Shown in pieces: positions 22,480-33,648 of a stretch of DNA of 64,000 nucleotides. Position 1 is the first letter of the stretch. Each line of letters opens with the position of its first letter. The DNA comes from Takakia lepidozioides. Its lineage: Eukaryota; Streptophyta; Takakiopsida; Takakiales; Takakiaceae. The position numbers and the translations under genes were made by a program. The stretch spans positions 69,688,001 through 69,752,000 of the forward strand of contig CM060733.1 of assembly GCA_030704615.1 (NCBI GenBank), read 5' to 3'. The notes under the pieces are model-generated. The model ran no database searches and was not told the origin of the DNA. It worked only from the letters and a program-made list of their open reading frames with translations.

Positions 22480-23846
22480 TCAAATTGTCGTACAAGGAAG
22501 AACAAGCTCATGTGAAATGTGATGGGACATACAGCTTGTTGTTAGGCGCTGGGAAAATGCAAGGAGAACATTCTGTTGCTCAGATGGATCCCACCTGGCA
22601 GCTGCAACATAGATATTTGATAGCAACACATAAGTCGCAGCATCATGTTCATCCGATGGGGGGATAGATGTTGCCGCACATTTAGCCATCTCTACATTGC
22701 CATGGATTCTGCAGGCACCAAGCAAGGCCTTCCACACCACAGCATCTGGATTGATGGCATTTTATTAATCAGGTCCACTGCTCATCCAGTTGTCTGGCAC
22801 GTCCAAGAAGGTCCACCATGCAGCCAAAGTGCACTTACTGTCAGAGTGACACCATGATCTTGACTCAGGGAATCCCAGTAGCGTCTTTTTTCATCCAGTA
22901 GGCCAGTGTGGCTGCATGCAAAGAGAACACATATAAAGGTGATACTGTCCAACTTGAAGCCTTCCCTCTGCATTATGTTGCCCTCTTGGATGATTCTGTA
23001 CACACACTCTACCCCTGCTTTGGCATACATGTCCACCAGGGTATTGTTCAGGATCACATCTGGTACGATTCCAGCTCTGACGATGTCGCCATGTACCTCT
23101 TTGCCCTTTTCCAGGGCTGCCAGGCTTGCACATGCATTGCAAACGCACACACACGTGATGCGGTTGGGCTTCACCCCTTCGCACATCATTTGCTCATACG
23201 TCTCCAAAGCCTCCATCCCGCGCCCCTGCTGTGCATATCCTGCGAGCATCGCACTCCACGACACCACATCTCGTTCCGCCATATTGTCGAACACTCCCTT
23301 TGCATGCTCGATGCTCCCACATTTGGCATACATGTCCACCAGGGTACTGTTCAGGATCACATCTGGTACGATTCCAGCTCTGACGATGTCGCCATGCACC
23401 TCTTTGCCCAGAAGTGCCAGAAGAGGCATTGTGGACTCCCTCTCTTGACCCTCTTCCAGAGGCTGTGGTCGTGGTTGAGGTGCCTGATTTTATCAACTGT
23501 GCCGCTGCAGCGGCTGCCTTTAGTTGACCATCTACCCATGCAGGTTTCTTGTAGCTATTGATTCACAGGGAATCATAGGTAATCTTGTGCTTGAAATTTG
23601 GCTCTCTTGGATGATTCTGTACACACACTCTACCCTGCTTTGGCATACATGTCCACCAGGGTATTGTTCAGGATCACATCTGGTACGATTCCAGCTCTGA
23701 CGATGTCGCCATTCATCTCTTTGCCCTTTTCCAGGGTTGCCAGGCTTGCATACGCATTGCAAATGCAACCAAACGTGATGTGGTTGGGCTTCACCCCTTC
23801 GCGCATCATTTGCTTATACGCCTGTACCTCTGTTTACCAACTTTGA
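22480..23846 (-). pseudogene. PPR (PLS/E-class) gene fragments, rearranged
   Basis: PPR proteins bind organellar RNA; each 35-residue repeat is a helical hairpin. On minus, several repeats are recognisable: GDIVRAGIVPDVILN followed by TLVDMYAKCGSIEHAKGVFD, then ERDVVSWSAMLAGYAQQGRG and MEALETYEQMMCEGVKPN. C-terminal E-domain-like parts follow (RYWDSLSQDHGVT; KALLGACRIHGNVEMAKC at 22.65-22.73 kb). A block of about 100 bp (GIVPDVILN...DMYAK) appears three times, at 23.03-23.10, 23.33-23.40 and 23.64-23.71 kb, from duplication. Multiple stops and frameshifts make it a pseudogene. A nearly identical family is at 26.6-27.45 and 41.6-43.4 kb. Confidence 0.85.
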
Positions 23847-26400
23847 AAGTCTCGAGGCTGAGCCAAACGATGGCCTAGTTATTGGGCAAACCACACACCA
23901 ATAACCACTGTGTGTGGCCCAATAACTAGGCCACACCAATAACCACACACAGTAGGTTGAAGCTTGTGTAAAGGGATTCCTAGAGGATATCTGGAAAACC
24001 CGGATCAATTGTTTATTCCAAGGTAAGTCTTACTACGGGCGTCGGCCCCTAACAAAGGTAGGTTTTGTCCCTTTGTGTTCTGCTCAAACTGGGCATGGAG
24101 TCAATGGCCACAAGGCTACGGCAAACAACGTCTTAGGAATACTCTCTCTCTCTCCCTCCAGACGAGAGGACTGATTCCCTTGGTCAACTAAGTCTGGGAA
24201 AGGTAAAGCTGGTCAGCAAGGCCACACCTAAAAACACACAACATGTAATCTGCAACGAACACTAATTGTCTCTATCAAGGTAAGTCACACTACCGAAGTG
24301 AGCCCCTCACAAAGGTACTATCTGTTCCCTTTTGTTTCGCCCAAATTGGGGTCTATGGCCACAAGACCACGGCAAACAACGTCGTATGTGTACATTCTCT
24401 CTCTCTCTTCCTCTCTTGCACACCCATAATTTGTTCATCTTGTGTAAACCTTGACGATTGGTAAACCATTCAGAGAGCAAATGTGCAGTGGTAGCATTCA
24501 ACGACAGAGGAGAGGGAGGAAGTGATCTTAAGTGGCAGTGGGGTAGCCAAGAGATCCTGGTCCTCCCTTCCTACACTTACCTGGGCGTTTAGTTTTCCTC
24601 CAATTGTAATTGGATGCACATATCCGGAAAGTTGTTCAAACTTGCAAGGGCAAAGCTCTGGGGCTCACTAAAATTTTCCACTGCGGAGGGGTCAACTCTG
24701 AGGTTAAGAAAACCATGTTTTGTCACGTTATTAGACCTGCCTTGGAGTACGGATCTGCTATATGGGTTGATAACTCCAACCAGGCTAAGTCTCTAGAATC
24801 CATTCAAGTGGGGGTGCTTAAGGAGTGTATGTCAGCATGCTCCAAAACAGCCAATGTGGCTGTTTGGGGTGAGTTTGGCATTCCGTCCTTAAGCTCCCGA
24901 CAAGATGAATTCAAGGTCAGATGGTGGGGTCAGCTGCAACATATGCCCAACACCAGATTTCCTAAGTTAATTGACTCTATATCTTGGAAACAGGACCGCC
25001 CTGTCAAACAGGCCAAGTCCTGGCAGAAGAGAGTAGAAGAGATTCTCAATGACCTTGACCTGGATCCGCTGCTAGATAAATCTGACTTAGAGGCTGTAGT
25101 GTCCAAAGCCATGTCTATTGCCATGAGATTGTCTGATGAAAATGAAGTTAGGCAGAAAACTTCCCTGAACTTGTTTCCAGTCAGTGATATGGGGGAGGAC
25201 ATCTTGGATGACCTCAAGGGTCTACCCACTCTTGGCACTAGACTGAAATTTAAACTCAGGGCAGGAAGCCTACCTTCAGAAGCAAAGAGGAAAGGGAGAG
25301 AGCAATTGCCCGTTGTGTGGGCAATCTGAAGATAGTATTCATTTTCTGATACACTGTCCGGGGTTCTCTCACCAAAGAGACGCTCTCTTCAAATCTATCA
25401 AGGGAATTGTCCCTGTACCCTTGTTTACCAACTTTGAAAGTCTCGAGGCTGAGCCAAAAGCCCAGGCCCTCCTGAGGCCTAGTTTTTGGGCAAATCACAC
25501 ACAGCAGATTGATGCTTGTGTGAAGGGATTTCTAGAGGATATCTGGAAAACCCGGATTAATTCTATATATGAAGGTAAGTCTTACTACCAACATGAGCCC
25601 CTGACAGAGGTAGGTTCTGTCCCTTTTGTTCCCGCTCAAACTGGGCGCGGGGTCAATGGCCACAAGGCTACGGCAAACAATGTCTTATGAGTACAATCTT
25701 ACACACCTAGAGTGACACACAGATGCCTTCCCCATGCATGTCACTGGTAAACGCAGGGCTATAAAACTAAAATCAATAACTCTGCAACCAGGCTGTTGAG
25801 TTTGCATGTGGACAAGTGCTTTGGTGAGGCAATTGCCGGAAAATAAGGTGATACCTGCTGCTGCAAAGATAAGATAAAACTTGGTGGGAGCCAATCCCAC
25901 AAAAGGCTACCCTTGGCACTAGACTGACATTTAAACCTGGGGCGGGGAGTCTACCTTTGAACAATAAACAGATGTAGAGCGAAAAAAGGAGATTGTCAAT
26001 GCCCAATGCGCAGGCGGCCTGAAAACAATATCCAATTTCTCATACAACGCCTATTCCCAACAGAGAGGGACCCTCTTCAGGACCATCAAGAACATAGTCC
26101 CTGCGTCTTTGTTCACCAACGTCAAAATCTCAAGGCTGAGCCTAAAGCCTCGGGGGTCTAATTGATGGGCAACTCACACACAGCAGATTCATGCTTGTGT
26201 GAAGGGTTTTTTAAGGGATATCTGGAAAGCTCGAACTATTGTTTTTTCCAAGGTAAGTCCCACTACCGGAGTGAGCCCATCACAAAGGTAGAGTCTGTTC
26301 CCTCTTGTTCCTCGTCTCTCTTACCTGTTTCTGGATACTTTGGCAGTATCATGTCAAAGTCACTCCAACTATCAAAGGTTCACCCAACCAGCTAACTTGC
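23822..26400 (+). mobile_element. Cluster of truncated LINE (non-LTR) 3' ends
   Basis: The best copy runs 24610-25690. The first frame (to 25329) is the C-terminal region after a non-LTR RT, with FCHVIRPALEYGSAIW, VGVLKECMSACSKTANVAVWGEFG. A shift near 25315 leads into a Cys-His motif (CGQSEDSIHFLIHC) typical of Jockey/CR1/I-like ends, then FLEDIWKTRINSIYEGKS and a stop. Pieces of the same 3' end recur at about 23822-24147, 24225-24395 and 25905-26300, all in plus orientation and all 5'-truncated. RT itself is absent. Confidence 0.75.
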
Positions 26401-26618
26401 AGAATTCAACATGAAAATTTAGGGCCGGTTCTGATAAGAGGGAACCCACACTCCATCCCTGCTCCTTCAGCTATCCATGCCTCTGCACAAATCATGCATA
26501 CATCCTTGCCTTGTTGCTAGCAACATACAATGATAGCCTAGAATTCTTCCAGCAAACACCCAAACCATACTTATCAGACTAGTTCCTATGCTGAGTTGCA
26601 TCTGCTTCCAACAGGCAT

Positions 26619-27460
26619 TCACCTTTTTGTCTCAATTGTCCCACAATTGACTGGCTTTGGAGAAGTGTTCATTCCAAAGCTTCTCCATGTTTGATAGCAA
26701 CACATAAGTCGCGGCATCTTGTTCATCCTACTTGAGGATAGATGTTGCCACACATTTAGCCATCTCCACATTGCCATGGATTCTGCAGGCACCAAGCAAG
26801 GCCTTCCACACCACAACATCTGGATTGATTGACATTTTATTAACCAGGTCCACTGCCTCATCCAGTTGTCCCGCACGTCCAAGAAGGTCCACCATGCAGC
26901 CAAAGTGCTTTATTGTCGGAGTGATACCATGATCTTGACTCAGGGAATCGAAGTAGTGTCTTCCTTCCAATAGGCCAGCGTGTCTGCATGCAGATAGAAC
27001 ACATATAAAGGCTGTCCAGCTTCAAGCCGTTCTTTTGCATTCCTTCAAATAGTTGCAGGACCTCCCTATGACAACATGTTGGGCATATCCTGCGATCATC
27101 GCATTCCATATCTGGCATACATGTCCACGAGGGTATTGTTCAGAACCACATCTGGTACAATTCCAGCAACCATGCCCTTTTCCAGGGCTGCCAGGCTTGA
27201 ATACGCACTGCAAATGCACACAAACGTGATGAGGTCAGGCTTCACCACTTCACCCATCATTTGTTCATATGTCTCCAAAGCCTCCATCCCGTGCCCCTGC
27301 TATGCATACCCTGCAAGCATCGCGTTCCACGACACCACATCTCGTTCAGCCACAGTGTAGAAAACTCTCTTCGCATCCTCGATCCACCCACATTTGGCAT
27401 ATGTCCACCAGGGCAGTGTTCAGGATGAATCTGGTGCAATAAGTTAGACAACCACCAGCC
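26619..27460 (-). pseudogene. PPR gene fragments with E-domain end
   Basis: Minus-strand PPR pieces closely related to 22.5-23.8 kb: ALETYEQMMGEVVKPDLITF, VPDVVLNNTLVDMYA, then YFDSLSQDHGITPTI, GCMVDLLGRAGQLDEAVDLV and KALLGACRIHGNVEMAKC. The last three form the usual C-terminal E region of plant PLS-class PPR proteins. A cytidine-deaminase-like DYW end was not seen. Frames change at least three times, so non-functional. The adjacent 26400-26540 resembles, inverted, the region at about 41.52-41.65 kb that precedes the plus-strand PPR copies. Confidence 0.8.
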
Positions 27461-27654
27461 TTTGATGTTCGCCTTATTCTACACAAGGTTGCAATGCTCC
27501 ATGGATATGGTGGAAAGGTGAACGATGGCAGAAAACGTTCATTATGCTTTTAAAACCAGCATTCTGTTGAGGTGGTGACCCCTGTCCCAAGGCATCAATG
27601 TTTTGCTTTCTGCTATGTTGGAGCTCTGTTTTTTGTAGTCCACAGCTGGCGCTC

Positions 27655-27976
27655 CTATCTTATGTTAATACTTCGCAATGACAGATCACCAGTTCCTCCC
27701 ATGGAGACCTTCTTGACAGGTTGTGCCATCCCAAATACCTTCCAAAAGCGAAGTGTTTCATCTGCAGCAGCGGAGACTACCATTGTGTAGATAGACTGCT
27801 GACTCAGGTGATGATGATGTGACAGCTGCATCCCAAATGTAGAGCAAGTTGTCATTGCCTCCACTTGCTAGCTGTTGGCCTGACGGTAACCACTTGAGGC
27901 CACACACCTCCTGATTGTGCCCTATCAGATGGGAGGTGACATGATCTCTCACCCGTACTGCCAATTCAAAACACAC
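27655..27976 (-). pseudogene. CDC20: CDC20 (APC/C activator) pseudogene fragment
   Basis: CDC20 is a seven-bladed WD40 protein that recruits substrates to the anaphase-promoting complex. The first frame reads VRVRDHVTSHLIGHNQEVCG, then LKWLPSGQQLASGGNDNLLY and IWDAAVTSS, an early WD repeat of CDC20. With a frame change it passes directly into VVSAAADETLRFWKVFG, the last WD repeat, and ends SLRSINIR followed by a stop. That final Ile-Arg is the conserved IR tail by which CDC20/CDH1 binds the APC. About four central WD repeats are deleted. No intron lies at the join. This is a captured or retro-copied host gene relic; it cannot work. Confidence 0.8.
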
Positions 27977-28145
27977 TCTTTAGCAAGTCATATTTTGAAG
28001 GAAGACATGTCTGCAGTATCCACATACCCTCCTACAAGTACCGAATAAGTATGACGTGAATAAAAAATGGTTGAAAGGGTGAACCAATCATTCCGCTATC
28101 AAATGATTTTATATTGCTTTGGATGTCATTGCTTTGGTAATTCTA

Positions 28146-28540
28146 GCCCCCCAATGGCCCATTGTAACCCTTGAATTACAATTCAAAATGCAATTCAAGC
28201 CCTTAAAATTGGTAATGTCAGTCCCTAAAATGACCAACCCGGACGCCCCTCAAATTGTCAATTCCAACCCCTCAAATTGCAATTGAAGCCCCTGAAATTT
28301 AATTCCAACCCCTCAAATTGCACTTCTAGCCCCTGAAATGGCAATTCCCGCCCCTCAAATTGCAACTGTAGCCTGTGAAATGGCAATTGCTAGTGCAGCC
28401 CTTGAAATTGGCAATTGAAGCCCCTGGAATGGCAGTTTCAGCCCCTCAAATTGCAAGTCCAGTCCCTGAAATTGGCAATTCGAGCCCCATAAATGGCAAT
28501 TTCAGCCCCTGAAATTGGCTATGGGTGAACTAATCATTCC
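28146..28540. repeat. Degenerate minisatellite, 20-28 bp units
   Basis: A run of diverged units alternating CCCCTCAAATTGCAATT and CCCTGAAATGGCAATTC, roughly 15-18 copies. It is embedded in AT-rich sequence, with flanking pieces (GGGTGAACCAATCATTCC) that recur at 28.08, 28.53 and 28.64 kb. Confidence 0.9.
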
Positions 28541-28679
28541 CCAGCCAAATGATTTTGGATTCATTTGAAACTTTGCAAGTGTCTTGTACATGTCCTCTTA
28601 AAGTTACTAGACAAGTATGATGTCAATGTTAAATGGTTCAAAGGGTGAACCAACAATTCCCATGTTGGATGATTCATGA

Positions 28680-29080
28680 TTAATCGTTAACGATTGATCT
28701 CATACTACAGAGGGTACATTGAACACATTGGCCAAGTCTCAAAGCGAACGAAAATCATTTGGATGGGTAACCATCCGTCGGCCCATTGAACGAATTTCGG
28801 TTGATCTCATATTACTCTAGGGCCTCTTCCATGGTACATTGAACATACTGGCCAAGTCTCAAAGCGAACCAAAATCATTTCGATGGCCAACCATCCGTTG
28901 AGCCATCGAATGAATTTCGATTGATCTAATATTAGTCCGGGACCTGTGAGAGGGTGTCTCGAACGTACTGGCAAAGTTTGGAAGCAAACAAAAATGATTT
29001 GGATGGGCAACCGTCCGCTCACCCATTGAATGTATTCTGTTGGATCTGCTATTACTTTGGGACCTGTTGGACTGCGTTTT
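28680..29080. repeat. 120-bp tandem satellite, about 3.3 units
   Basis: Units start at TGATCTCAT or similar near 28691, 28801, 28921 and 29040. Each contains a GGTACATTGAACA-like box, TGGCCAAGTCTCAAAGC and a GATGGGCAACCATCCG-like box. Related units occur at 34.59-34.82 kb and 57.64-57.73 kb, so this is a dispersed family rather than a local array. Confidence 0.85.
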
Positions 29081-29404
29081 GCGTACTCAGGTTTTTTTTT
29101 TCAGTCCGTTTTTAAATGGGGCGTGTAATGACTCCATATGCAACGTCCGTGCCAAATTTGGGAGCGACCAAAATTCATTTGGACCCAAAACCACAGTTTC
29201 TTGCCCATTTTGCACTCCAAACTTGATTTGTGTTCAATTTCATGCACAATTCATAGAGAGTTCAGCAATAGTGAGCGAAGAGAACACTGTTTTTTAGGGG
29301 CATTTTTTATTGGTCCAAATTTTGGCGGGGGAGTAGTGGTGGGATGCTGGAAGCCGCAGAACAAAATTGAGCCAAAAACAAAATCGATACGTGCCAGAAA
29401 CCCT

Positions 29405-29560
29405 CAATGAAAGGTAGTGCAAACCTATTTATTGGCTTAAAATGAATTTAAATTCAATTAAATTGTGGAATAGCTTGAGGGGTGAACGCGTCGATGGGGA
29501 GGCAAATGATTTATTCGTCTAATGTGTCTCCACACATGTTCCAGCACATGGGGGCCCGTC
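29405..29560. repeat. Dispersed repeat shared with 57395-57545
   Basis: CAAACCTATTTATTGGCTTA through GGAGGCAAATGATTTATTC and GTGTCTCC-CACATG is repeated in the same orientation at 57.40-57.54 kb with few changes. At both places 120-bp satellite units lie nearby, suggesting both belong to one larger repeat. Confidence 0.75.
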
Positions 29561-30575
29561 TTGAAAGCAAGACTGCCTGGATCTAAATCACATGACACCT
29601 CTTTGGAAATTTGAGACTCTAGCTTATTCCCTTCCTCTCCACACCAATACAATCTAGCATGGGCATCCCTTATGGAATTCACTATCTCAAGAAGAAAGAA
29701 ATCCTTGGAGCCCTCCCCTTTTGTCCGTGGCCACTGTTAATTTCCAGCTTTTCAGTCTCCTCCTCTGGTCCCACAGGGTACCGACTCAATGCATCAACAT
29801 TGGAGTGTTTGGATCCAGCCCTATGAACAATCCTAAAATCAAAATCTTGAAGAATCATTATCCATCTCCCTCGCCTACCATAGGCATCGCTGACGGTAGC
29901 CAGCCATTCAAGGGGCTTGTGATCAGTCCTGATTATGAAGGGAGTGCCATAAAGGTACTGCCGGAAGTGAACTACTCCCCACACAAGGGCATAACACTCA
30001 CCTTCCATAGGGTGGTACTTCTGTTGAGCATCAGAAAGGACTTTGCTCGCATACGCAATCACATGCTCCCGCCGTTGATATTTCTGTGACAGGATGGCTC
30101 CTACCCCTTTGCTGGACCAGTCCACATCAAGGATGAAGGGTCTGGAAAAGTCAGGTCTAGCCAAAACAGGATCAGTCATCAATTTCAAACGCAGAGCTTC
30201 AAAAGCATTCTGAGCCTCAGCAAACCATTTAAAGGGGACATCCTTCCTGGTCAAATTGAACAAGGGCACGCATATCATAGAAAAGCCTTGCACATAAATT
30301 TGATAATAACCAGACATCCCCACAAACACCCTCACCCCCGTGGGGTTCTTCGGGATGGGAAAGGACTGAATTGCAGCAATCTTATTTGGGTCAGGCCTGA
30401 CTCCCTCAGCAGACACCACATGACCCAAGAAAACCAACTCCTCATTACCAAAAGTACATGGGTTCAGACGCAGGTTGGCAGCCTGCAACCTCTCAAAGAC
30501 TCGAACCAAATGTTGCAGGTGCGTGTCCCAATCCAGACTGTGAACATTAACATCATCACATCTGTGTGTGGGCAT
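29458..30575 (-). pseudogene. Antisense gypsy RT (C-terminal) and RNase H
   Basis: Starts within the RT active site, where YxDD is replaced (CDDVNVHS keeps D-D), then GHVVSAEGVRPDPNKIAAIQ, the connection region and a full RNase H: ILDVDWSSKGVGAILSQ, YHPMEGECYALVWG, IRTDHKPLEW and SNVDALSRYP. It is closely related to element B. It lies opposite to element C and butts against the integrase-like ORF at about 30.58 kb. The open frame ends at 29682; about 75 more codons (29682-29458) in a shifted frame may be adjacent sequence. Truncated on the 5' side; inactive. Confidence 0.85.
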
Positions 30576-30632
30576 TTTGGCATTTTAGGAAGCAGCTGGT
30601 GGGGCAGCATTTTTATGTGTGTACTGACTTGA

Positions 30633-32360
30633 TGGCTCTGGTCAGAGCACCACAATGGAAGTAACAGTCTGGAGGACTTTTCATTTGAATTTATAGAGGC
30701 TGATGTGAGTGAAGGGCACCTTGCGAAAGGTGTCACTGTCAAAGGAATCTTGAAGAAGCCGGGCGCCCTTGAGGGCCAAGCCCAAAATGAACTGAAGAAA
30801 GTGAGTTTTGATGACTGTGAAGTACTGCAGAACATATGTGTTGTGAGTGATCGTGAGGAATCTGTGAGTGAGAGTTATATGGCAGGAAATCCCAAGCGCA
30901 GGAATGTGCAGGTGGTAGCACGTGTAGAGAGAATGGAATTGATTGGTGGGTTGATGACACCTGTGGAACACGAGCCATGCCTCGAGCAGCCAAGGGTGGC
31001 TGCAACAGCGAATTGGGCAGGATGTGGCATTGGACTGCCTTCCGTTAACATGATTGATACAGGGTGGCATGACCAAAGGGGCTGGACAGATGTTGTGGGG
31101 CACATTTCGGATGGTGCAAGTGCACCTGTTGCAGCAGCAATCAGCTCTGATGTGGGCTGTACACTGGAGGAGAAATCTGAGTTAAATGGGGTGCAACTAG
31201 TTGCTGACTTGAGGTCTGCACCAGAGTCCCGGGAAGTGAATGCATGCGCTGAAGGGGTATTTGACCACACACAACACAGTGTTACCAACATGGATGAGAT
31301 TATGGGCATGGGTTGCATGATACCATCCCACAATGGCTGGATACCAGCAATGTGTGATGACCAAGGGCAAGGGAAGAAACCAGCCCCATCTGACGGGCAG
31401 CACCAGGCCAAAGTGGATGAGAGACCATGCTTAAGGAACGAATCAGGGATGAGTCGCCGACTCTGCAAACACTGCAGCAGTGAAAGAGGGCATATCCGTG
31501 AAGCATGTTCATTGCTACTATTTGGCCATGTTACCAGCTTTGAGTCATGGATGGAGTCTATGCATCGGGGGCGTCAAGATCTAAGAAAGGGTTCAGTACA
31601 TGGAGAAAATCAGTGCCTCGAGGATGATGGAAACAGGGCAGGAGTACCTCTTTCGGCAGATCAGGTGAACCAAACAGGAGCTCATGAAAATGCTATGGAC
31701 GGTCTCTTTCGGCACATGATGGTGGACATTGCAGGTCCATTCCCAGCAACAAGGCAAGGAAACAGGTTTATGTTTGTGGCTGTTGATCCACATTCAGGCA
31801 GTGTGGAGACCAGCCCGTTGGCAGAACGCAGCCCAGCTTGCATCAATCGTTGCCTCAGAGAGGTAATGATCTTGCGTTACGGATGCCCTGAAGCGATTCT
31901 CTCCAGTGACGATGAAGAGTGGGGCGAGAGTTTTGCCAACACATGCAGGCTGTATGGAATTCAGCACGAGCGCATAACACCCGTGTTCAACTACAAACAG
32001 ACAAAGATGGCCAAGCAGCTGCAGATGGCATTTGAGGCTTTGAAAGATTTGGGGAAAAATGAATGGGATGAACACCCCTACCTCTCAGTGATCAGGTATC
32101 ATTTGTTCCTGCAGTATGAGGGCAAGGGTATTAGCAACCAGGACGGCAGCGATGGAACAACTAAGGCAAGGATGGAGGAACATATGTTGGAATCAATTCT
32201 AAGTCTAGAACTCCTTGGGGTACATGGTACTGTTCCTGGTACATTGGAAACTGAGCAAGGAGAACTCAGGGTGGTGAATTCAAATCTTGGGGATGAAGAA
32301 GGAGGGACAGAGCAAGGCAACTGCCTAAAAGTCGAATCTATCTACAAAGGAAATAACTAA
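30633..32360 (+). CDS. Integrase-derived ORF lacking the catalytic Glu, with zinc-knuckle-like motif
   Basis: This is one uninterrupted frame of about 575 codons; the first recognisable start is GTG at 30705, and the true start is probably upstream in lost pol sequence. The N-terminal part contains GILKK and, 17 residues on, KKVSF. In the middle is a Cys/His cluster (CKHCSSERGHIREAC, CX2CX5HX4C, one residue longer than a standard knuckle). Then comes an rve-type integrase core: MVDIAGPFPATRQGN with the first Asp, and SSDDEEWGESFANTC with the second. The region that should hold the catalytic Glu (N-G-x-x-E-R) reads KQTKMAKQLQ with no Glu. NEWDEHPYLSVIRY continues the fold. It sits directly before the 3' LTR of element C. 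Inactive integrase kept open, or a slowly decaying one; both are possible. Confidence 0.7.
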   Translation, partial: WLWSEHHNGSNSLEDFSFEFIEADVSEGHLAKGVTVKGILKKPGALEGQAQNELKKVSFDDCEVLQNICVVSDREESVSESYMAGNPKRRNVQVVARVERMELIGGLMTPVEHEPCLEQPRVAATANWAGCGIGLPSVNMIDTGWHDQRGWTDVVGHISDGASAPVAAAISSDVGCTLEEKSELNGVQLVADLRSAPESREVNACAEGVFDHTQHSVTNMDEIMGMGCMIPSHNGWIPAMCDDQGQGKKPAPSDGQHQAKVDERPCLRNESGMSRRLCKHCSSERGHIREACSLLLFGHVTSFESWMESMHRGRQDLRKGSVHGENQCLEDDGNRAGVPLSADQVNQTGAHENAMDGLFRHMMVDIAGPFPATRQGNRFMFVAVDPHSGSVETSPLAERSPACINRCLREVMILRYGCPEAILSSDDEEWGESFANTCRLYGIQHERITPVFNYKQTKMAKQLQMAFEALKDLGKNEWDEHPYLSVIRYHLFLQYEGKGISNQDGSDGTTKARMEEHMLESILSLELLGVHGTVPGTLETEQGELRVVNSNLGDEEGGTEQGNCLKVESIYKGNN

Positions 32361-32418
32361 TAAAAAAAAGGGACAAAGTGGACGCCGTCACTTAAAAAAA
32401 AGTGAGCCACACCACATA

Positions 32419-33638
32419 TGTAGTGTGAATATGTGGTTATTTTTGCAGCAGTTCGATGGGCTAAGTACTTAAGATTTTACAACATTTAAGTAGTTGGATG
32501 AATAGTAGTGATGGATGAATTATGATTCATTGGATGAGGACATCCATCCGCCAAACATCCATGTGCCCTAGATCGGCAGGATTGATGAGTGATGGCGTTC
32601 TTCATGCAAGCACACAAGCACGGGTACGGTGAGCTCATGACACTTTGTATTCTGGAGCAGGCAACAGCCTATGTCTTAGTTTTTGGTTGCAATTTACTTT
32701 CTTGTTCCTTAGTCAGTATCTGCGATGGCGGCTGAGTTAGTTTTCTGGACAGAGCTAGTTAATATGGTCGACTATAGGAGCTGCAGGTGTAGTAATTGCA
32801 CAGGCAAGTGGGGTTTGGGTTTTAAGGCAAATTTTGGTGAGAAGGAGTTTCTTCTTACTTTTCGGCAGATGGTAGTGAGACAGGCAGAATAAGATAGAGA
32901 AGTGGAGGTGGTGATGGTGACGTGAACGAGAGACTTGAGCTTCAAGCTCCATACTCATTATTTTGTGTAGAGGAAGGATTATGCTGAGGAAGAAGTAAAA
33001 ATCGACTGTTTGGGTCACTGTTTGTCTGGAATCGCATTTGCATGATGCATTAGTTCCTGCATTGTAGCCATGAGGGAAGTCTGATTGCAGCTATGGTCAG
33101 TTGAGCATGTAAAGGGTGTGGGTACAATAGTTGGGGAATCAGGGCATGTATGTAGTGCATCACTCAAACCACATAGTGGGGAGACTCCACATTGCATAGA
33201 TGGAATATTAGGGTGCATCTGTAACATGGCAGCATTGTTGTTTCTTTCCAGAATGTCAGTCGAACCCGCAGCTCGTGCGTAACTGCCGAGTGTATTTGGA
33301 TCTGACCCTTGGACTCGAGAGGTAAAAAGATGAGAGAGAGTGAGAGAAAATGAGAGGATGTCAGGTAGGCGCGGATAGTTCGATCAGGCTTTCTGACGGG
33401 GGTGCCATGAATACAAGAAGGTGACTGCTCTTCACGGGCAAGGCCCACCTCTCAAGGGGGAATCTATGAGGGCTATGCTGGGTGTTTGCAGCATGCGAGA
33501 TCACATGCAAGGCAGTTGTTTATCTGTGACGGATGTGTGTCCTACCTATGTCTTCTCTTCCGCTGCGGCGGGGTGGGACGGAATGGTACTCTAGTGACTT
33601 GAAATGAATGTCGTGGGGAAATGTTTTGCCCCTTTCTT
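32419..33638 (+). repeat. 3' LTR of element C
   Basis: Direct repeat of 18695-19890 with the same start and end. It follows AAAAAAAAGGGACAAAGTGG, a possible polypurine tract (about 32363-32385), though 40 bp lie between that and the LTR. Ten extra bases (CACGCCACAA) separate its end from the right ACACTG repeat; they are not in the 5' LTR. Confidence 0.8.
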
Positions 33639-33648
33639 TCACGCCACA

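Noticed and set aside
28146-28540. Minisatellite as a CRISPR-like array
   Set aside because: Units are degenerate, vary in length and have no unique spacers; the context is a plant nuclear genome.
31593-32320. Minus-strand frames opposite the integrase-like ORF
   Set aside because: The plus-strand frame is continuous and has domain support; the minus frames are short and featureless.
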